NCBI GenBank assembly: GCA_037481615.1 | Contig: JBBFLI010000006.1 | Source: SpSt-501 sp037481615 | GTDB taxonomy: Bacteria > Desulfobacterota > Desulfobacteria > Desulfobacterales > SpSt-501 | Reading direction: 5' to 3' (one strand) | Length of the DNA: 64,000 nucleotides | Part shown: one piece after another, positions 9,701 to 16,531 of the stretch | Position numbering within the stretch: position 1 is the stretch's first letter | Layout: each line of letters starts with the position of its first letter | Position numbers and translations under genes: made by a program | Notes under the pieces: generated by a model | What the model was told of the DNA's origin: nothing | Database searches by the model: none | The model's input: only the letters and a program-made list of their open reading frames with translations

Positions 9701-9936
9701 CCGCAGTTTGTGTTGCATTGCTGGCAAGCGGAGAGGATTTGGTTTTCGGGCCGGTGGTGAACATAGGCCCCACCGGCTTCGGCGGCGTCCCCCTGCCCGG
9801 ACCACACGGCGGTCGGGGAGCCGGCGAGCAGCGCGGAGCCCCCGAGCAGGGCGCTCGTTTTCAGGAAATCGCGGCGGTTCACACCCAGGGCCTTTTCCAG
9901 ATCCGGGTTGGTGGGAAACGCTGTGTCACGCGGCAT
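6724..9936 (-). CDS. Tat-exported molybdopterin oxidoreductase, tetrathionate/polysulfide-reductase type catalytic subunit
   Basis: A 1,070-residue DMSO-reductase-family enzyme. The start at 9936 has GAGAGGAG upstream. The N-terminus carries a twin-arginine signal (NRRDFLKTSALLGG), so the folded enzyme works in the periplasm. A [4Fe-4S] motif follows (CQQCNTNCGMKV, with the last Cys in SLCPKGQ). A Cys in HTTVCQGSLY is in the region where related enzymes place the Mo ligand. Late segments such as YVEISAADARRLGLKSGDRV form the MPT-binding C-terminal domain. Size, Tat signal and partners fit TtrA or related tetrathionate, polysulfide, arsenate or selenate reductases; I cannot fix the substrate. 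Its start overlaps the NrfD gene by 11 bp. Confidence 0.85.
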   Translation of the reverse strand: MPRDTAFPTNPDLEKALGVNRRDFLKTSALLGGSALLAGSPTAVWSGQGDAAEAGGAYVHHRPENQILSACQQCNTNCGMKVKLVGGKVAKIDGNPYNPWCMTPQIPEETPITQAATIEGSLCPKGQAGLQTLYDPYRIVKVLKRAGKRGENKWKTIPFEQAVEEIVNGGDLFGEGRVEGLKDIVVLRDPKIAKALADDAALVAAKKMTIEEFKAKHAENLHVLIDPDHPDLGPKNNQLCLNWGRLKNGRADLLRDFFAYSCGSVNYHGHTTVCQGSLYFAGKAMSDQFVEGKFSGGSKFYWQADTGNAEFCIFVGANPFEANYGPPLRAQKVTEGTVDGRMKIAVIDPRCSKTAARAWKWLPVEPVNGVPAIAMAMIRWIIENRRYDAGYLANANKAAARADGEPTWSQAAWLVKIGDDGKPGKFLRASDLGRPKEPRARKDGSSWDFDAFVVKAGADFVSFDPNDEKNAVEGEILVDTDVNGIRAKSVLQIIFEAAQAKSFEDWCETAGVRASDVLDIAKEFTSHGKKAVADLHRGVSQHTNGFYNVTAWYTVNALIGNTGWQGGLCKATTWNHVGNRRGKPFDTTRRFAGDIRPWGVNLIRHSQVYDKTTLFQGFPAKRPWYPFSSDIYQEVIPSIGDQYPYPIKALFLYMGSPVYALPAGHKLIEILKDTRKLPLFIASDIVIGETTMYADYIFPDTTYLERWEFPGAHPSVAPKVFPIRQPAVAPLVETVKVFGEEMPMNLEALILAFAEKLKLPGYGENALGPGLHLKREEDLYLRMIANVAWGDKEDGSERVPAADAEEMRIFLEARRHLPKTVFDPERWKRVVGEDLWPHVVWVLNRGGRFQSYAKAYKDGRLVNAYDRMIGLYFENLATTKNSMTGRPYHPHPDFLPGPADCKGNLLPDRTSGYDMTLITYKYITQTKTRTVGNYWLNAVYPENYVEISAADARRLGLKSGDRVRIVSATNEEGVWDLGNGTRLPIAGKVKVLQGLRPGVVAFSLGHGHWAQGAMAFEIDGKPFRRDERRIRGLHANAAMRVDPVLRNTTLGDMVGGSAVFYQSQVKIVRA

Positions 9937-11176
9937 GGTCGACTCCTCTCGGATGGGAATTGACGATCGGCAGGTAGCGGGTCCCCAGCAGGAAGGCAAG
10001 GAGCCCCGCCGAGATGATCCAGATGGTCACGAGCCATTCGTTCAGGTTGGGGACGTAGTCGGTGGAGAGCCTCGGGTGGCGGAAGGCGTACTCCAAGCCT
10101 TCCAGCTTGTAGACGGCCAGATCCGGGATGATGAAGTTGTAGCGCACGGCGACGAAAGTGACGAAGATGAGAAAGCAGGCCCAGGCCGTCGAGCCGGAGC
10201 GGCTTCCCCCGAAGACGAGCAGCACGAGCGGGATCAGGCTTCCCAGGCCGAGGTGCACGATCCAGAAGATCCACCAGCCGCGGCCGATGGTGATATGGTT
10301 CAGGCTGGTGACGATGTCGGTGCGTCCGGTCTGGTAGCCCACGAAAAACTGCATCGCCTCGAGGACGAGAAAGAGGCAGAGGAGAAAGAGGATCGAGCGG
10401 CCGAGGTAGCGCATCAGCGTGTCCCGCAGCCCGGCGGCGTTGTCGACGTACACATGGGTGAGGAAGGCGACCAGGGCTCCGCCGCTCAGGAGCGCGGCGA
10501 CGACGAAGAGAAGCGGCGTGAGCGCGCTGTTCCAGATCGGGCGGTTGATCAGGATGGCGAAGAAAGCACCGTTGGTGGCGTAGAAGAGCAGCCCCACCGG
10601 CAGGCTGATCCAGGCGAGACGATGCACCCGCCGCTCATCCGCAGCGTGCATCGCGGTATCGTACGTTCTGCGACCGAAGGAGAGCCCCCGGTAGAGCGCC
10701 CCCAGCGGTCCCTTCGCCGACTGCGACTTGCGGATGATGTCGCCGCGGACGAGAAAGTAGGTCTTCAGGGTGTAGATGAGCCCCATCAGGTTGAAGAGGA
10801 CGAACATCCAGGTCAGCAGCGAACTGAAGCTCGGCGTGAGAAAGAACTGGTAGAAGGCGCGGTGCATGGTGCCGAGGTCGAGCAGGATGAAGAGCATCTC
10901 GCAGAAGAGACAGACGAGCACCATGAAGGCCGAAAGCGGCCCGATCCCCTCAAACGGCTTGATTTCCAGGAGGTAGGTGAGGATCGTCACCAGGAAGGCA
11001 CCGGCGGAGAGCCCGAGGAAGAACAGGTAGAAAGCCACCCACAGGCCCCACGGCACGTAGCTGCCGAACGCCACGGGGTTGAGCCCGTTCCAGAGCCGGT
11101 CGATCATCCCATAGCTGCCGGCCAGCAGGCCGGCGACGGCCAGGATGCTCAGCAGGGGAAAAAATCGGTAATGCAT
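9926..11176 (-). CDS. NrfD/PsrC-family quinone-interacting membrane subunit
   Basis: A 416-residue integral membrane protein with about nine to ten helices, started at 11176 where AAGGAGGAGG lies just upstream. NrfD/PsrC/TtrC-type subunits oxidise menaquinol and pass electrons through the Fe-S subunit to the periplasmic catalytic subunit. The first helices include SYVPWGLWVAFYLFFLGLSA, typical of the quinol-site region in this family. It sits 15 bp after the Fe-S subunit and overlaps the catalytic subunit start, giving the order B-C-A on one transcript. Confidence 0.85.
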   Translation of the reverse strand: MHYRFFPLLSILAVAGLLAGSYGMIDRLWNGLNPVAFGSYVPWGLWVAFYLFFLGLSAGAFLVTILTYLLEIKPFEGIGPLSAFMVLVCLFCEMLFILLDLGTMHRAFYQFFLTPSFSSLLTWMFVLFNLMGLIYTLKTYFLVRGDIIRKSQSAKGPLGALYRGLSFGRRTYDTAMHAADERRVHRLAWISLPVGLLFYATNGAFFAILINRPIWNSALTPLLFVVAALLSGGALVAFLTHVYVDNAAGLRDTLMRYLGRSILFLLCLFLVLEAMQFFVGYQTGRTDIVTSLNHITIGRGWWIFWIVHLGLGSLIPLVLLVFGGSRSGSTAWACFLIFVTFVAVRYNFIIPDLAVYKLEGLEYAFRHPRLSTDYVPNLNEWLVTIWIISAGLLAFLLGTRYLPIVNSHPRGVDHAA

Positions 11177-11191
11177 GCCTCCTCCTTGCAC

Positions 11192-11944
11192 TTATGCGAG
11201 GTAGTACACCGCAGGCTGGGTTCCCAGTTCGGCCTTGAGCTGGAAGGCCCGGGCCGAGCCGATCTGCTCGAAGACGAGGCTTTCGGGGTCGTTGCGGTTG
11301 CCGAAGATGGTCGCCCGGCCGATGCAGGTGGTGACGCAGGCGGGCAGCATGCCGACGGCGATGCGGTGCAGGCAGAAATGGCATTTGCGGGCGTTGCCGA
11401 TGGGGGAGCCCTTCCCCCGCGGCGGCCACTTCTTGCCGTATTCCGTAGGCGGGTCCGTTTCGTAGCCCTCGGCCGCCTTCTGCCTTCCCACGAGGATGCC
11501 CAGACCCTCGGGGGTCTCGCGGTTGTACCACTCACCGAAATCGGAGGTGCGGGCGCTGTAGGGGCAGGCGACGAGGCAGTAGCGGCAGCCGATGCAGCGT
11601 TGATAATTGACCACCACGACGCCGGCTTCGTTCTTGTAGGTGGCCGTGACCGGGCAGACCTTGGTGCAGGGCGGGTTCTGGCAGTGCAGGCAGGGCCGAG
11701 GGATGAACCGCCGGCGCACCGCGGGGTAGGTTCCCGCCTCCTCCTCGAGCACCGGGCGGTAGACGACGCCGGGGGGCAGCTTGTTTTCGGCCACGCAGGC
11801 CACCGTGCAGGCATGGCATCCGATGCACTTGGCCAGGTCGATCACCATGCCCCAGCGCACGGTTTTGGGGTCCGCGGCGAGCGCGCGTTTCAAATCGCGC
11901 TGCATGCGGACGAGCTGGTCTTCGACTGCCAGGAATCTGCTCAT
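11192..11944 (-). CDS. Ferredoxin-type Fe-S subunit (TtrB/PsrB-like)
   Basis: A 250-residue electron-transfer subunit with the four-cluster arrangement of the family: CIGCHACTVAC, CLHCQNPPCTKVC, CIGCRYCLVAC, and CHFC with CVTTC, sixteen cysteines for four [4Fe-4S] clusters. There is no signal peptide; subunits of this kind are exported with the Tat-tagged catalytic partner. It wires the NrfD-type anchor to the molybdopterin subunit. An insert between the third and fourth motifs (GRQKAAEGYETDPPTEYGKK) is hydrophilic and of unknown role. GAGGGAAC precedes the ATG at 11944. Confidence 0.88.
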   Translation of the reverse strand: MSRFLAVEDQLVRMQRDLKRALAADPKTVRWGMVIDLAKCIGCHACTVACVAENKLPPGVVYRPVLEEEAGTYPAVRRRFIPRPCLHCQNPPCTKVCPVTATYKNEAGVVVVNYQRCIGCRYCLVACPYSARTSDFGEWYNRETPEGLGILVGRQKAAEGYETDPPTEYGKKWPPRGKGSPIGNARKCHFCLHRIAVGMLPACVTTCIGRATIFGNRNDPESLVFEQIGSARAFQLKAELGTQPAVYYLA

Positions 11945-12036
11945 GTTCCCTCCTCGTTGCAGGAGATCCGCCGGGTGTTGCCTCGGCCGGACCTTTTCGC
12001 CACCCCGCTCCAGTCTTCGACGTCTTCGACCCGCCC

Positions 12037-12426
12037 TCAGGGCGGAGCCTCCTCCGTGAGGGGGCCGTCCCTCAGAATGCTTTTCAGCCAGTAGCGCACT
12101 TCATCCGGGTCGAGCGGCCGGTGGAGACAGGCGTAAATGCAGTCGCGGATCGATTCGGCGAGATCCGGGTGGAAGCGCCGCGACGACAGGCCCAGAACCG
12201 GCAGGCCTGGAAAAGCCGCGGCGATTTCGCGGAGCACGCGGTTGGTCACGGCGAGGTCGTCGATGTCCAGGATCAGAGCAGCCGGCAGCCGTTCCCGGCC
12301 CGCCGCGGCCAGAGCGGCGATCGAATCCGCGCCGTGCAACGTGATGTTCATCTCCCCCAGGATCCCCGAGATCAGGGAGTGTTCTTCCGGGCGATCGGTG
12401 ATCAGGAAAATCTCGTTGCCGGGCAT
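12037..12426 (-). CDS. Stand-alone degenerate response-regulator receiver domain
   Basis: A 129-residue protein with the length and alternating pattern of a CheY-like receiver. A central Asp remains in AALILDIDDLAV. The N-terminal acidic pair is reduced to one Asp (ITDRPEE), and the usual Lys-Pro near the end is CLHRPLDPDEV, with His in place of Lys, so normal phosphorylation is doubtful. There is no output domain. It is the first gene after the sigma-54 promoter at 12468-12484 and about 92 bp ahead of the Fe-S subunit. A GTG sits one codon upstream of the chosen ATG. A regulatory or pseudo-receiver role is inferred. Confidence 0.65.
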   Translation of the reverse strand: MPGNEIFLITDRPEEHSLISGILGEMNITLHGADSIAALAAAGRERLPAALILDIDDLAVTNRVLREIAAAFPGLPVLGLSSRRFHPDLAESIRDCIYACLHRPLDPDEVRYWLKSILRDGPLTEEAPP

Positions 12427-12467
12427 CACGGCGGAAGGCCTTTTTGAGCATCCTCGAGGTGTTGTAG

Positions 12468-12484
12468 AGCAATTCCGGTACCAA
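12468..12484 (-). promoter_or_regulatory. Sigma-54 (-24/-12) promoter of the oxidoreductase operon
   Basis: On the minus strand the 17 bases read TTGGTACCGGAATTGCT. The GG and GC doublets are ten bases apart, and the site matches the YTGGCACGrNNNTTGCW consensus at nearly all positions. It predicts a transcript start near 12457, about 30 bp before the receiver gene. About 50-60 bp upstream lies a small dyad, TGATT-TTT-AATCA (12532-12544), in AT-rich DNA, a possible activator site. The adjacent membrane-bound sigma-54 activator is the obvious regulator. The rest of the 300-bp gap to 12731 shows no gene. Confidence 0.75.
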
Positions 12485-12731
12485 GCCGCGGCGTCTGCGC
12501 TGCAAGCAGAAACGATATAACTCCAAGATTTTGATTTTTAATCACAATATGGTTGCTCCGGGGGTGCTCGAGACGCTCGGGGGGAGGGATCCAGGGGGAG
12601 GTCGTTCCCCTTTGGGTGTGCGGATTCCGTACACCTGCAGGTTTAGAAATAAACAACCTCCTCAATTCATAGGGCTTTACGTGTGTCTTGATTCCGGATG
12701 GCGGCGGGCTGCGGGGGGCTCCTGCGGCCGG

Positions 12732-14957
12732 TCAGTGCAGGGTGGGGGGGAGGATGCCGTACTTTTTAATCTTTTCATAAAGCGTGCTGCGGCTGATTCC
12801 CAGGCGCTGGGCCGCCTCGGTCTTGTTCCAGTTGCACTCCTCCAAGACTTCCCGCAGCAGTCGGATCTCGTGGCCGGTGATCGTTTTGCCGGAAGAGGCT
12901 TCGACCGGGGCCTTTGCGCCGGCGTCGGCGAGCGAGGGCGGCAGATCGGTCACCTCGACCTTCTTTCCTTTGGCAAGGACGACGGCGTGCTCGACCGTGT
13001 TCTCCAGCTCGCGCACGTTGCCGACCCAGCGGTGGTGGAGGAGCCGACGCATGGCTTCGCGGGAGAAGCCGGACAGCTCCTTGTTCTGCCTTGCGCTGAA
13101 GCGCCGTAAAAAGTGCTCGGCGAGCAGGGGGATGTCGTTTGGCCGATCGCGCAGCGGCGGGAGGTGGATCGGAATGACGTTTAACCGGTAGAAAAGGTCT
13201 TCGCGGAAACGGCCCGCCTTCACCTCCTCGACGAGGTTGCGGTTGGTGGCGGCCAGGATGCGCACGTCGACGGAGAGCGTCTCTTCCCCGCCCAGGCGTT
13301 CGAATTTCTGGCTTTGCAGCACGCGCAGCAGCTTGATCTGGGCTGAGGCCGGGATTTCCCCGATCTCGTCGAGGAAGACCGTCCCGCCGTGGGCCTGCTC
13401 GAAGCGTCCCGGGCGCCGGCGCGTGGCGCCGGTGAAGGCCCCTTTCTCGTGGCCGAAGAGCTCGCTCTCCAGCAGCGTGCTGGGGTAGGCCGAGCAGTTG
13501 ATCACGACGAAAGGCATGCCGCGCCGCGGGCTCCGCTCGTGGATCGCACGGGCGACGAGCTCCTTTCCCGTGCCGCTCTCCCCCAGGATCAGCACGGTGG
13601 TATCCGTGGGGGCCACATCCTCGATCAGCCGGTAGATCACGAGCATCCGGGGGTCCTTGCCGATCAGCCCGGCGAAGCCCGAGGAGGGTTCGACGCGCGC
13701 CTTCAAGGCCCGGTGCTCTCGCTCGTGGCGCAGGGCGCGCCGGAGCGAACCCGATGCCTGGTTGAGGATGAGCTGGACCCGATCGATCTCACGCGAGACG
13801 CAGGAGCATTCGGCGGGGCACCCGACCGCCATGGCGCCCAGCGGCTCCTCGCGATGGTAAAAAGGCAGCAGGGCCAGCCGTCGGGCCTTGCCGATCGCGG
13901 CGGGCAGGATCTCCCCGGGGAGCTTTCCGCGCTCGAGAAAGCGCACGCCGTGGCCTTCGCGGATGGCCTCGCGGATGGCCTCGGCCGCTTTCTCCTCCAG
14001 CGGCGTGATTCCGGATTCCGCGGCGAGAAAGGCCTCCCCGCTTTCCGGTTCCACCAGCACCAGGGCGATCTTGGGGCAGACCGAGACCTCCTGCAAAGCG
14101 TGGAGAAGGTGCCGGCAGACCTCGGGCAGGTCGATGCGGGTGGAGAGCTCCTGGGAAATGGACAGCGAAAGCTCAAGCCGCCGGTTGGCGCGGTCCAGTT
14201 CCAGATGGCGTTCTTCGAGTTCGCGGTGCGAGGACTCGAGGTTCTGCGCATGCTCGCGGAGCCGCCGGACGAGGTCGTTGAAGGCCGCCGCAAGGCGAAC
14301 GACCTCCTCCTGCGAGCGGGGCACGGCGCGCAGCACCGCGGGATCCTCGGTGACCTGCCCCATCGACTCGGCGAGTTGCCGCAGGGGCCGGGTCAGGCGG
14401 TAGACGAAAAGCTGGGCGGCGCAGAGGGCGGCGGCCAGGATGCCGGCCGTGATCAGAAAGATCTCCAGACGCAGGGCGGCGACCTTCCGGTGCAGAGGTT
14501 CCTCGGAAAAGCCCATGCGCAGGATCCCGGCGCGGCCGCCGAAGATCGGCCAGGCGAGATCGAGGAAGCGCTCGCCCTTCTCGGAGACGAGGCGGACCCG
14601 GCTTCCGCCTTCGGGGGCGGCCCCCGGGTTGGCCTCGATCAGATCCGCGGGGACGCCGCCTTCGAAGGTGTGGCTGAGAATCTCTCCTTCGTGGAGGACG
14701 AAGATGTAGGAAACCGCCGGATGGCTGGCGATCTGGGCCTCGAGCAGCCGCTGCAGGCCGGCAAGATCGTGGATGAGGATCCGCTCCGCGGCGTCCAGGG
14801 AAAGCTTGTGCGCCACGTGCTCCGCCTGGGTCGTCGCCGCTTCCCGAAGGCCGGCGCTGTAGCGCTCCGCAGCGAGCAGCGAAATGAGGACTCCGGTGGC
14901 AAGCACGAGCAGGGCGGTGGCCACCCCGAGGGTGTTCTTGAGGGTCAAGGGACGCAT
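12732..14957 (-). CDS. Membrane-tethered sigma-54 enhancer-binding regulator (HAMP-GAF-AAA-Fis)
   Basis: A 741-residue one-piece sensor and activator. Two membrane helices (about residues 9-30 and 165-186) flank a periplasmic sensor loop. Then come a HAMP segment, a coiled coil (HRELEERHLELDRANRRLEL), a GAF-like domain, and a sigma-54 AAA+ domain with Walker A GESGTGKE, the sigma-54-contact loop GAFTGA and Walker B FLDEIGE. It ends in a Fis-type helix-turn-helix (NKTEAAQRLGISRSTLYEKI). There is no kinase or receiver domain, so signal passes directly from periplasm to promoter. It starts 4 bp after the PhnD-like gene and lies just upstream of the sigma-54 promoter. Confidence 0.88.
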   Translation of the reverse strand: MRPLTLKNTLGVATALLVLATGVLISLLAAERYSAGLREAATTQAEHVAHKLSLDAAERILIHDLAGLQRLLEAQIASHPAVSYIFVLHEGEILSHTFEGGVPADLIEANPGAAPEGGSRVRLVSEKGERFLDLAWPIFGGRAGILRMGFSEEPLHRKVAALRLEIFLITAGILAAALCAAQLFVYRLTRPLRQLAESMGQVTEDPAVLRAVPRSQEEVVRLAAAFNDLVRRLREHAQNLESSHRELEERHLELDRANRRLELSLSISQELSTRIDLPEVCRHLLHALQEVSVCPKIALVLVEPESGEAFLAAESGITPLEEKAAEAIREAIREGHGVRFLERGKLPGEILPAAIGKARRLALLPFYHREEPLGAMAVGCPAECSCVSREIDRVQLILNQASGSLRRALRHEREHRALKARVEPSSGFAGLIGKDPRMLVIYRLIEDVAPTDTTVLILGESGTGKELVARAIHERSPRRGMPFVVINCSAYPSTLLESELFGHEKGAFTGATRRRPGRFEQAHGGTVFLDEIGEIPASAQIKLLRVLQSQKFERLGGEETLSVDVRILAATNRNLVEEVKAGRFREDLFYRLNVIPIHLPPLRDRPNDIPLLAEHFLRRFSARQNKELSGFSREAMRRLLHHRWVGNVRELENTVEHAVVLAKGKKVEVTDLPPSLADAGAKAPVEASSGKTITGHEIRLLREVLEECNWNKTEAAQRLGISRSTLYEKIKKYGILPPTLH

Positions 14958-14961
14958 GGGG

Positions 14962-15927
14962 TCAGAGGATCTCGGCGGTCAGCGCCGCGTGCATGCGGCG
15001 GATCGGGTCGTACCACGTCTCCTGCGGCGGGCCGAAGCGTTCGATCCCGAGCGACTGCAGAATGCGGCCGCCCTCGGGGTCGGCGTGCATGGAGAGCACG
15101 ATTTCCTGCAGCCGTTGGCGCAGGTTCTCGGGCAGTTCCCGCGAGGCGACGATCGGCGGGCTGCCGAACGGCTCGGAGCGAAGGATCACGCGGCCCGCGG
15201 AGGTGAGTTCGGGGCGGGTGCGCGTGAAGTGTTCCCACAGGTGGCTGTCCACGGCGGCGCCGTCGACGAGACCTCGGGCGACGGCGAGAATGGAATTGTC
15301 GTGGCTGTAGGTGAAAATCGTCTTGCGGAAAAAGTTCTCGGGGCGTTCCCCGCGGGCGGCGAGCCAGTATCGCGGCACGAGGTGGCCGGTGTTGGATTCC
15401 GGGTCGGTGAAGGCGAAAACCCCCCCCCGCAGGTGTTCGAGCTCGGACGCCGAAGCCTGGCGGGGGACGATGAGGTAGGATTGGTAGAACGGCCTGCCCC
15501 CCACAACCGGCGCCGCGAGGGCATGGAAACCGAGCCGTTCGCGAAGCAGGGCGTAAGGGCCGGAGCAGAGGAAGGCGAGATCCACCTCGCCCCGGGGGAA
15601 GAGGTCGTTCACCTCGCCGTAGGTCCGGCGCTGGATGAGGAAGACCTCCCGGCCGGAGCGGCGTTTGAGATGGTCGAGGAACTCTTTGTAACGGTTCAGG
15701 GTCTCCTCCGGAGAGACCATCGCCGCGACGGCGACCCGCAGGACACCCTCCGCCGGTCTTTCCGTGCCGGAGGCCTGCCTGACCACGCCTGCGGAAAAGT
15801 TGATCGCCTTGTATTCCACCTCCGGACCGCAGGCGAACGCAAGGGGGAGGATCGCGACCAAGGCGGAGGTGAACAGAAGTTTCCCCCGGAAGAATCGCGA
15901 GGCCGATGAGCGGGGAAGGGAAGACAT
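14962..15927 (-). CDS. PhnD-like periplasmic binding protein, probable sensor partner
   Basis: A 321-residue protein with an N-terminal signal sequence ending near LPLAFACGPE, possibly a lipoprotein site although the residues before the Cys are not ideal. The body follows the phosphate/phosphonate binding-protein (PhnD) pattern: VLRVAVAAMVSPEETLNRY, EVDLAFLCSGPY, FTDPESNTGHLVPRYWL and GLVDGAAVDSHLWEH. No ABC permease or ATPase is nearby. In arsenite and tetrathionate regulation (AioX, TtrS-like sensors) PhnD-type domains act as ligand sensors, and here the gene is 4 bp from a membrane-bound activator. I infer it binds an oxyanion and signals to that regulator. Confidence 0.8.
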   Translation of the reverse strand: MSSLPRSSASRFFRGKLLFTSALVAILPLAFACGPEVEYKAINFSAGVVRQASGTERPAEGVLRVAVAAMVSPEETLNRYKEFLDHLKRRSGREVFLIQRRTYGEVNDLFPRGEVDLAFLCSGPYALLRERLGFHALAAPVVGGRPFYQSYLIVPRQASASELEHLRGGVFAFTDPESNTGHLVPRYWLAARGERPENFFRKTIFTYSHDNSILAVARGLVDGAAVDSHLWEHFTRTRPELTSAGRVILRSEPFGSPPIVASRELPENLRQRLQEIVLSMHADPEGGRILQSLGIERFGPPQETWYDPIRRMHAALTAEIL

Positions 15928-15946
15928 TGCCTAACTCTCTGAACCA

Positions 15947-15963
15947 TCATTAGATAATAATGA
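15947..15963. promoter_or_regulatory. Small perfect dyad upstream of the PhnD-like gene
   Basis: TCATTA (15947-15952) and TAATGA (15958-15963) form a perfect inverted repeat with a 5-bp spacer, about 20 bp upstream of the minus-strand start at 15927. It could be an operator for the sensor operon. AT-rich DNA makes chance dyads more likely, so confidence is low. Confidence 0.3.
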
Positions 15964-16000
15964 CAAATTTACAAAATTTTCTATCAGTGGCATGGAGAGA

Positions 16001-16044
16001 TGTCAAGAAAGCTCTCTTGACAGCCGGGAAAATTTTTATATATT
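16001..16044 (+). promoter_or_regulatory. Sigma-70 promoter overlapped by a perfect palindromic operator
   Basis: A consensus -35 TTGACA (16017-16022) is separated by 16 bp from TATATT (16039-16044). The -35 box is the right arm of a perfect 8-bp inverted repeat, TGTCAAGA (16001-16008) and TCTTGACA (16015-16022). ArsR-family repressors often bind dyads over the -35 region, and an arsR gene starts at 16052. Transcription would start at about 16051, so the arsR mRNA would be leaderless. Confidence 0.8.
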
Positions 16045-16051
16045 GCCATTC

Positions 16052-16435
16052 ATGAATATGAGCTCCGCGCTGAAAAAGCTGACCCGGACGATGAAGGTTC
16101 TTTCCGACGCCAACCGGATAAGGATTCTCAAGTTCCTCCAGCATCGCAGCGGGATGTGCGTCTGCGAGTTGACCGCGATGTTGCAAATCTCGCAACCGAC
16201 GGTTTCCAAGCATCTGCGACTGCTTGAAGAATCCGGGTTCGTCGAGTCCTCGAAAGATGGGTTGTGGGTGAATTACAACCTCGCCCGCCATCCCGAAAAT
16301 CCCTTTGCGGCGGCGATGTTGCGCGAGCTTTCCGTCTGGTTGGAAGAAGAGCCGGAAACTAAAGAGGAGCTGGCGCGCGCGCGTACTGTCCGCCGTGAGG
16401 TCCTCACCGGGAAACGATTACCGATCGCGACATGA
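16052..16435 (+). CDS. ArsR-family metal-responsive repressor
   Basis: A 127-residue winged-helix repressor. The recognition helix region is LTAMLQISQPTVSKHLRLLE. The segment MCVCELTAM has the Cys-x-Cys of classic ArsR thiol sensors, which bind As(III) or Sb(III). The ATG at 16052 has no ribosome-binding site and sits at the predicted transcript start, so translation may be leaderless; ATG 16058 is an alternative. It lies ahead of the permease and thioredoxin genes and probably represses them and itself through the 16001-16022 palindrome. Confidence 0.88.
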   Translation: MNMSSALKKLTRTMKVLSDANRIRILKFLQHRSGMCVCELTAMLQISQPTVSKHLRLLEESGFVESSKDGLWVNYNLARHPENPFAAAMLRELSVWLEEEPETKEELARARTVRREVLTGKRLPIAT

Positions 16436-16531
16436 TCTCGTTGCCGGAGAGGGACTCCGCTGCGGGCAAGGGCCGGAGTTCCAGGGGCGGGGCCTTGTCG
16501 TTTCCATGAGCCGAACAGAGGATACCGAGCC

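Noticed and set aside
4455..9963. Long plus-strand open frames opposite the molybdoenzyme operon
   Set aside because: They mirror real minus-strand genes that have clear motifs; the plus-strand translations are low complexity and lack ribosome-binding sites.
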